Source: Lachnospiraceae bacterium UBA4381
GTDB lineage: Bacteria > Bacillota > Clostridia > Lachnospirales > Lachnospiraceae
Length of the DNA: 12,028 nt
NCBI GenBank assembly: GCA_002391105.1
Contig: DGRT01000108.1
Coordinates: forward strand, 806 to 12,833
Direction of reading: 5' to 3'
Part shown: one piece after another, positions 7,138 through 12,028 of the stretch
Layout of the letters: the number at the start of each line of letters is the position of its first letter
Numbering within the stretch: the first letter of the stretch is position 1
Notes under the pieces: generated by a model
What the model saw: only the letters and a program-made list of their open reading frames with translations
Databases searched by the model: none
What the model was told of the DNA's origin: nothing
Position numbers and translations under genes: made by a program

Positions 7138-7270
7138 GTTTAAAGGTTGTTGTCTGGTATAAAGGTAGTTGTTAGGCTTAAAGATTGTTGTCAGGTCTAA
7201 AGGTGGCTGTCTGGTCTGAAGGTAGCTATCAGGTTTAAAGGTGGCTGTAAGACTTGTAGGTAGATGTGTG
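7138..7270 (+). repeat. seven degenerate 19-bp tandem units in the gap after moxR
   Basis: Units of exactly 19 bases start at 7138, 7157, 7176, 7195, 7214, 7233 and 7252. Typical units are GTTTAAAGGTGGCTGTAAG and GTCTAAAGGTGGCTGTCTG. An AAAGGT(A/T/G)G core is kept in most units, and the last is the most diverged. The array begins seven bases after the moxR stop and fills the first two thirds of the 214-base gap. Since 19 is not a multiple of 3 and stops occur, it is not coding. Confidence 0.85.
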
Positions 7271-7295
7271 ATGTGCGTGGAATCAGGAGTGTATT

Positions 7296-7325
7296 TTGAT
7301 TTAGCCACGAATAGTAACAAATAAT
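7296..7325 (+). promoter_or_regulatory. weak candidate internal promoter before the DUF58 gene
   Basis: TTGATT (7296-7301) and AATAAT (7320-7325) are separated by 18 bases in the AT-rich end of the gap downstream of the 19-bp repeat array. A start near 7332 would leave a leader of only about 13 bases and cut into the purine-rich AGGTAGTGAG (7330-7339) that serves as the ribosome binding site of the next gene. This is a low-confidence candidate. Nothing else is recognisable between 7271 and 7344. Confidence 0.18.
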
Positions 7326-7344
7326 TAACAGGTAGTGAGATTAT

Positions 7345-8214
7345 ATGCAGACCATAGAATTAAGTGAGCTGGAAAAGCTCAAGACTCTTAAACTGAATAT
7401 TGGTCGAAGTCTGTCCTTAGGCGAAGGAATGAGAAGATCCTCGGCAAAGGGAAGGTCTGCCGAATTCTCCGGATATAGAGAATATATTCCCGGAGATGAT
7501 ATGAGATATGTGGACTGGAATGCATTTGCCAGATTTGATAAGCTCTTCATCAAGGAATTCATGGAAGAAAAAGAAGGACGAGTGAGTATCTATCTTGATA
7601 CCAGTCGCTCCATGGATTTTGGCGAGAAGCTGAAAAGTACACTTATGGCAGAGCTTACCGAGTCCATAAGCTATATTGCTTCCACCGGAAAGGATATGGT
7701 ATATGTGACGGATCTCTGTGACATCAGGAGAAATATCAGAGTTCCAAATGGAAATACAGGAGTTGGATATCTTAAGAGATGGCTTACAGATACTTCTGTG
7801 CAAGGCAGGGTAGATATACTGGATTCTCTAAAAAGGTCTATTAAAGGACGTGGTGGTATTGCCTTTCTAATATCAGATCTTATGGACGAACAGTTTTTGG
7901 AAAATGAAGATGAGATACTGAGACTGTTTGCGTTTCATAATACTAAGCTTATCATACTCCATATTCTTTCCAAAGAGGAACTGGAGATAGATGAGGTCGG
8001 GGCATTTCAACTGATTGACAGTGAAGATGAATCCAGGGATATAAAGCTGACTCTGGACAGAGTCACAGTCGGACAGTACCAGAAGGCGCTTGAGACATAT
8101 ATCCGCAAGGTAGAGGAGAAGGCAAAGGCTGCCGGAATGGGGTATCAGCTCTGTTCCACCGGAGATGCTTTAAGAGAGATACTGTTTGTGAAGCTGAGAG
8201 AGCTTTATGTGTGA
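7345..8214 (+). CDS. DUF58 domain protein with VWA-like fold
   Basis: The protein has 289 residues. The DUF58 signature is clear: RSSAKGRSAEF (31-41), YREYIPGDDMRYVDW (44-58), then a VWA-like strand with the MIDAS motif DTSRSM (85-90). No membrane segment is seen, so this is a short cytoplasmic DUF58 form. DUF58 proteins are encoded next to MoxR ATPases in very many bacteria and are regarded as their partners; the biochemical role is not settled. The start at 7345 has only a weak ribosome binding site (AGGTAGTGAG, 7330-7339), but the N-terminus fits the family. The TGA stop (8212-8214) lies inside the first of two palindromic repeat copies, so the original C-terminus may have been changed by that element. 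Confidence 0.93.
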   Translation: MQTIELSELEKLKTLKLNIGRSLSLGEGMRRSSAKGRSAEFSGYREYIPGDDMRYVDWNAFARFDKLFIKEFMEEKEGRVSIYLDTSRSMDFGEKLKSTLMAELTESISYIASTGKDMVYVTDLCDIRRNIRVPNGNTGVGYLKRWLTDTSVQGRVDILDSLKRSIKGRGGIAFLISDLMDEQFLENEDEILRLFAFHNTKLIILHILSKEELEIDEVGAFQLIDSEDESRDIKLTLDRVTVGQYQKALETYIRKVEEKAKAAGMGYQLCSTGDALREILFVKLRELYV

Positions 8215-8269
8215 CAAGGTGCCTGTCCCTCTGTCACCAAATGTGACAAGGTGCCTGTCCCCTTGTCAC
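8211..8269 (+). repeat. two tandem palindromic repeat elements
   Basis: Two copies of a 27-base element, at 8211-8237 and 8243-8269, differ at two positions. Copy 2 is a perfect hairpin with arms GTGACAAGG and CCTTGTCAC and a 9-base loop. Copy 1 has outer arms GTGACA and TGTCAC but two mismatched inner pairs. The first copy supplies the TGA stop of the DUF58 gene. From memory, similar GACAAGG...CCTGTCC elements are scattered in clostridial genomes; this was not checked. There is no U-run after copy 2, so strong termination is unlikely. Confidence 0.85.
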
Positions 8270-8294
8270 CAAAATAATAAAAGGAAGTACAGCT

Positions 8295-11200
8295 ATGGCA
8301 TTTGGTACATTACTTCCGCTTATAGCACTTGTGGGAGTACCGGTTATCATTTTACTCTATATGATGAAGCCGAAGGGAAAGCGTAAGGTTATCCCTTCTC
8401 TTTTGTTGTGGAAAGACAGAGAACGTTATGATACAGAGGTGACCTTTGCCAGAAAACTTATCAAAAATATACTGCTGATTCTGGAGATACTGGCGCTCCT
8501 GTTTCTTATATTTGCAGCCATGTCTCCAAAGCTGAAGCTGGGAGGAGCCACCAGAGAGGATGCGCTTCTGGTTATTGATACCTCCGGAAGTATGCAGTTT
8601 TTATCAGATGGAACCAAAGGGGGTTCCGGGAAAACAAGATTTGAAGAAGCACTTTCTGATGCAAGGGATTATGTAGAGCTTTCCTCCGGAAACATATCCA
8701 TTATGTCAGCGGGAGAAAAGGTAGAGCTTCTGGCAAATACAATTAGTGATAAACAGAAGCTGCTGAGAGCACTTTCTGATATAGAAGTCACGGATGGTCA
8801 GGGAGATATCAATAAGGCGGAGAGCATATTTCGTTCACTTACCATAGACAGGATAATAGTTTATACAGACGCGGATGGTGCCGAGAAGCTGCAGGGGCTT
8901 GCTGAAACTCTTCCGATGGAAGTCAGGGTTTACGGGAAAGAGGCGGCAAATGTCGGTATAACCCAGGTATCTGTAAAAAGTACAGGTGACGGAATATATG
9001 ATGTGGCAATAGGTCTTAACAAAGCCGGAGAGCAGGAGGCTGAGTTTGATCTGTCTCTTTATGATGAGGATGGAAGTCTGCTGGAGGTAAGAACTGTTAA
9101 TACAGCGGATAGGAGCCAGGAGACTGTCCTTATGCTGGATAAGGCCATTAAGGGTGACTATATAAGAGCAGAAATAAGCGGGATACATTTTAATGATAAT
9201 AATCTGGTGGATGGACTGGAGAGAGATAATACAGGTTATGCCTCCATCAGAAATCAGAGCGGAAAAACTGCATATCTGGTAGGGGTGGGAAATACCTATC
9301 TTGAGAAGGCATATCTGGCGGCAACCGGAGAAAATGTGATTAAGGTTGCAGCAGATAGCGAGATAAAGGATGAGAGCACCGGTGCGATAGCAATATATGA
9401 CAGAGCTGATCTTGTAACGTCAGAATATAGCAGATTTGTTCAGGCTTATCATCCTTCTGAGGCTGAGTTCATTGAAGGTGCTGTAGTGACTGTAAGGACA
9501 GGTCAGCTCATTAATGACATGAGTGATTACACCTTTGGCGCGGGAAAACTCAGCGTGCTGGACTTACCTGAATGGGCAGAGCCTCTTATGGTAATTGCCG
9601 GAGAAAACTCAGAGGAAAAGGTAGTTGCTTATTATGGAGAACAAAATGGAATAAGACAGATAGTTCTGGGCTTTGATATCAGGGATAGTGAGTATCCGCT
9701 TATGGCAGAGTTTCCTATCTTTATAGCAGATGCAGTGGGTTATCTCTCAGATGAGAGTATGCTCAGAGATGAGTATATACAGGCAGGTTCTACTGTGTCA
9801 GTCAGCCCGTCTGTATCCGCGGATGCAGAGCTTAAGGAAGCTGTGGCTGGCTCCGGGAAGGCTGTTCCTATAGGTGGAAGTATAGATCATGCCGGGCTTT
9901 ATGGCCTTACCTACAAAAAGGAAGAGGGTTCTTCCCAAACTGAAAAAACAGAATATTTTGTAGCGAGATATCCTGTGTCAGAGGGGGACGGAACCGGTAC
10001 TGCTGAAAGCATGTCCTATGCTGTTCAGGCTGAACCGGGAGTAAGAATGAGCTCTCTGAGGCGTCTCGCTCTGATAATAGCTCTGCTGCTTCTGATAGCC
10101 GATCTGATGGTATTTCTTTTCAGGTTTTCTCTCAGTAAGGATGAAGAGAAGGGTATAGCCGGAAAGCTGAAGTCTCTTGGCAGATGCTTTCTCTCCAGAG
10201 GAATACTGGAAAATGCGGCTGTTATATTATTGATTATTCTGGTTGCTTTATCAATCATAGAACCGGCACTTCCATCACTTAAGAAAAAGACTGCCACCAT
10301 ATTCGTGCTGGATATGTCAGACAGTGCCATAAGTACCCTGCCGGAGCAGGAGGCATATCTGAGGCGGATGATCAATGAACTTCCATCGGGAGAACTGCTG
10401 GGGGTTGTTACATTTGGACAGAATGCGGTTACAGAACAGTTTCTTACAGATGATGTGGCATTTTCTCAGATAGCGACAGCTCCTGATGGAACGGGTACGG
10501 ACATACAGGGAGCGATAGAATATGCTGCAGCTCTGCTTCCGGATGAAAGAACCGGAAGAATAGTAGTTCTGACTGATGGAAAGGAAACCATTGGTGATAT
10601 TAATGGCTGTCTGGATATCCTGAGCTCTTCAGGCATCGAGCTGTGCGGTGTACTTCTGGACACAGGTATAGCGGAAGATGTTTATGTGGAGGATGTGGAT
10701 ATGCCGGAGAAGCTTGCTTCCGGTGATGCTTATGTCATAAAGGCTACTATCTACAGCTCTATAGAAACAGATGCTGTACTTTCCATATGGAATGGAAGCG
10801 AACTGGAGGAGCAGAAGAGCGTTAAGCTGAACAAGGGAGATAATACCTTCCTTATAGATGGTGTTGCAGGTGATAGTGCGGTAGAAGAAAAACGTATTAC
10901 TGTGGAGGCTGCCGGAGATAAGGTTGATAATAATAACTCTGCAGTAGTGGCTGCTCTGGTGGAGGCACCCCAGAAGGTACTTCTTATATCAGGCGTGAAT
11001 GAGGACAGCTCAGGCTTTGAACATCTGCTGCATACTATCAATACTGATGTTACTACTGTATCAGCCATAAATGCTCCTGATAATTTGATATCGCTTCTTA
11101 AGTATAAAACTATAATAATAGACAATGCTTATATAACTGATCTTCCGGAAGGCTTTGTAAACAGCATTTCCTCATATGTGAAGGATTATGGAGGCGGGCT

Positions 11201-12028
11201 TATCACGACCGGAGGTATGGAAAGCTATGCTCCGGGTGGCTACAAGGATACTCCTCTGGAGGAGGTGCTGCCGGTTGATATGCTGCCCAAGGGGGTGGAT
11301 GAAGCGCCATCTATGGCGATGGTAATGGTTATAGACTGCTCAGGTTCCATGTCCGGTGGTGATTATGATCCGGCTACAGGTGTTACTTCGGGCAGAAGCA
11401 AGATAGATGTTGCAGTTGATGCTGCTATTGAAGCTGTTGAGAGTATGAACAGGTCCGATTATGTCGGAGTTGTAACCTTCAGTGATAACTTTGACTGGCG
11501 TCAGCCTCTGGTGCTCCTTGAAGATAAGGATGCAGTTATAGAAACCATTGAGGGTATAGGCATAATGGGTGGTACGGTTATAAAGCCTGCAGTGGATTCG
11601 GCTGCCACGGAGATTGCAAAGCTGGATGTGGGAGTGAAGCATATCCTTCTTCTTACGGATGGGCAGGGCGAAACAACGGATTTTGATGATGTTATAAAGA
11701 AGATAAATGATAATGGCATAACCCTTTCCACAGTTGCTGTTGGCTCTGATTCAGGCACAAAGCTTCTGGAGCATCTGGCAGATAAATGTGGAGGAAGATA
11801 CTATTATTCGGATTCTTCTTCCAATATTCCGAAAATATTTGCAGAAGAGGTATATCTGTCAGGAAGTACATATTATAAAAAGGGTGACTTTGCTATTCAT
11901 GTAAATGGTTCCAACAAGCTGGTAGAAGGTCTCTACGCTGATGGACTTCCTAATATAAGCGGATATATAGGAACCACGACTAAAGGCGCTGCTCGGGAGA
12001 TCATAACAACAGATCAGGATGATCCGCT
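8295..12028 (+). CDS. giant membrane protein with three VWA domains and a GATase-like domain, BatA-like N-terminus; 3' truncated by window
   Basis: The frame is open for 1244 codons and runs off the edge. AAAGGAAG (8280-8287) is the ribosome binding site. Residues 4-24 and 58-76 form the BatA-type N-terminal membrane hairpin with a basic loop between. VWA 1 begins at Asp95 (DTSGS MIDAS motif). A long extracytoplasmic part follows, then membrane segments at about 591-608 and 641-657 with a basic loop. VWA 2 starts at Asp673 (DMSDS). Residues 893-995 hold a GATase-like domain with the turn GGGLITTGG. VWA 3 starts at Asp1014 (DCSGSM). All three keep the DxSxS metal-site pattern. The half from about residue 590 matches the plan of separate VWA-GATase-VWA proteins of other bacteria, so this looks like a fusion of two neighbouring genes. 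It is the likely MIDAS partner of the MoxR ATPase upstream. By the positive-inside rule, all three VWA domains would be outside the membrane. Confidence 0.88.
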   Translation, partial: MAFGTLLPLIALVGVPVIILLYMMKPKGKRKVIPSLLLWKDRERYDTEVTFARKLIKNILLILEILALLFLIFAAMSPKLKLGGATREDALLVIDTSGSMQFLSDGTKGGSGKTRFEEALSDARDYVELSSGNISIMSAGEKVELLANTISDKQKLLRALSDIEVTDGQGDINKAESIFRSLTIDRIIVYTDADGAEKLQGLAETLPMEVRVYGKEAANVGITQVSVKSTGDGIYDVAIGLNKAGEQEAEFDLSLYDEDGSLLEVRTVNTADRSQETVLMLDKAIKGDYIRAEISGIHFNDNNLVDGLERDNTGYASIRNQSGKTAYLVGVGNTYLEKAYLAATGENVIKVAADSEIKDESTGAIAIYDRADLVTSEYSRFVQAYHPSEAEFIEGAVVTVRTGQLINDMSDYTFGAGKLSVLDLPEWAEPLMVIAGENSEEKVVAYYGEQNGIRQIVLGFDIRDSEYPLMAEFPIFIADAVGYLSDESMLRDEYIQAGSTVSVSPSVSADAELKEAVAGSGKAVPIGGSIDHAGLYGLTYKKEEGSSQTEKTEYFVARYPVSEGDGTGTAESMSYAVQAEPGVRMSSLRRLALIIALLLLIADLMVFLFRFSLSKDEEKGIAGKLKSLGRCFLSRGILENAAVILLIILVALSIIEPALPSLKKKTATIFVLDMSDSAISTLPEQEAYLRRMINELPSGELLGVVTFGQNAVTEQFLTDDVAFSQIATAPDGTGTDIQGAIEYAAALLPDERTGRIVVLTDGKETIGDINGCLDILSSSGIELCGVLLDTGIAEDVYVEDVDMPEKLASGDAYVIKATIYSSIETDAVLSIWNGSELEEQKSVKLNKGDNTFLIDGVAGDSAVEEKRITVEAAGDKVDNNNSAVVAALVEAPQKVLLISGVNEDSSGFEHLLHTINTDVTTVSAINAPDNLISLLKYKTIIIDNAYITDLPEGFVNSISSYVKDYGGGLITTGGMESYAPGGYKDTPLEEVLPVDMLPKGVDEAPSMAMVMVIDCSGSMSGGDYDPATGVTSGRSKIDVAVDAAIEAVESMNRSDYVGVVTFSDNFDWRQPLVLLEDKDAVIETIEGIGIMGGTVIKPAVDSAATEIAKLDVGVKHILLLTDGQGETTDFDDVIKKINDNGITLSTVAVGSDSGTKLLEHLADKCGGRYYYSDSSSNIPKIFAEEVYLSGSTYYKKGDFAIHVNGSNKLVEGLYADGLPNISGYIGTTTKGAAREIITTDQDDP

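Noticed and set aside
7138..7270. 19-bp array as a CRISPR array
   Set aside because: Units are contiguous without spacers, are too short and diverged, and no cas gene is present.
7123..7320. Small minus-strand open frame over the 19-bp array (65 codons)
   Set aside because: It translates the degenerate tandem repeat, lacks a start site and overlaps the moxR end.
8211..8269. Palindromic pair as a Rho-independent terminator ending the operon
   Set aside because: The hairpins are not followed by a U-run (AAAATAATAAAAGG follows), and a well-placed gene starts 25 bases later.

Overview
The window suggests a Gram-positive anaerobe of the Clostridia, most likely a Lachnospiraceae-type gut or rumen organism. 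Three things point there: a type A RNase P RNA, AT-leaning genes rich in ATA and AGA codons, and strong GGAGG-type ribosome binding sites. The genus is my inference from overall style and cannot be fixed from the sequence alone.

Layout. Positions about 49-387 hold the RNase P RNA gene (rnpB) on the minus strand, with a near-consensus promoter at 394-422. Everything else reads left to right on the plus strand and looks like one long operon that runs off the right edge. It contains: a membrane-anchored protein with a glutamine-amidotransferase-like fold (471-2456); an ABC-2 type ATPase (2552-3499) and permease (3502-4380); a membrane and coiled-coil protein with a long Gly/Asn/Gln/Glu repeat tract (4441-6102); a MoxR-family AAA+ ATPase (6198-7130); a DUF58 protein (7345-8214); and a very large open frame (8295 to beyond 12028). 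That last frame joins a BatA-like VWA protein to a second protein with two more VWA domains and a GATase-like domain.

How the genes may work together. MoxR + DUF58 + BatA-like VWA proteins are a known conserved cassette; MoxR AAA+ proteins are thought to act as chaperones for VWA (MIDAS) partners at the membrane. Here the cassette sits downstream of an ABC-2 exporter pair and an extracytoplasmic GATase-like protein, a layout reminiscent of GldA/GldF/GldG-type ABC complexes. My inference is a cell-envelope assembly or stress system in which the ABC part, the membrane repeat protein and the VWA proteins form one machine powered by MoxR and the ABC ATPase. No substrate can be read from the sequence.

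The gaps between genes are unusual. One has six degenerate 15-bp tandem units ending in the ribosome binding site of the ABC ATPase gene. One has a long-range 13-bp inverted repeat. One has seven degenerate 19-bp units. One has a pair of palindromic elements, the first of which supplies the stop codon of the DUF58 gene. Together with the 18-bp-based coding repeat, they make this locus remarkably rich in tandem repeats. No tRNA, CRISPR array, insertion sequence or phage gene was seen.
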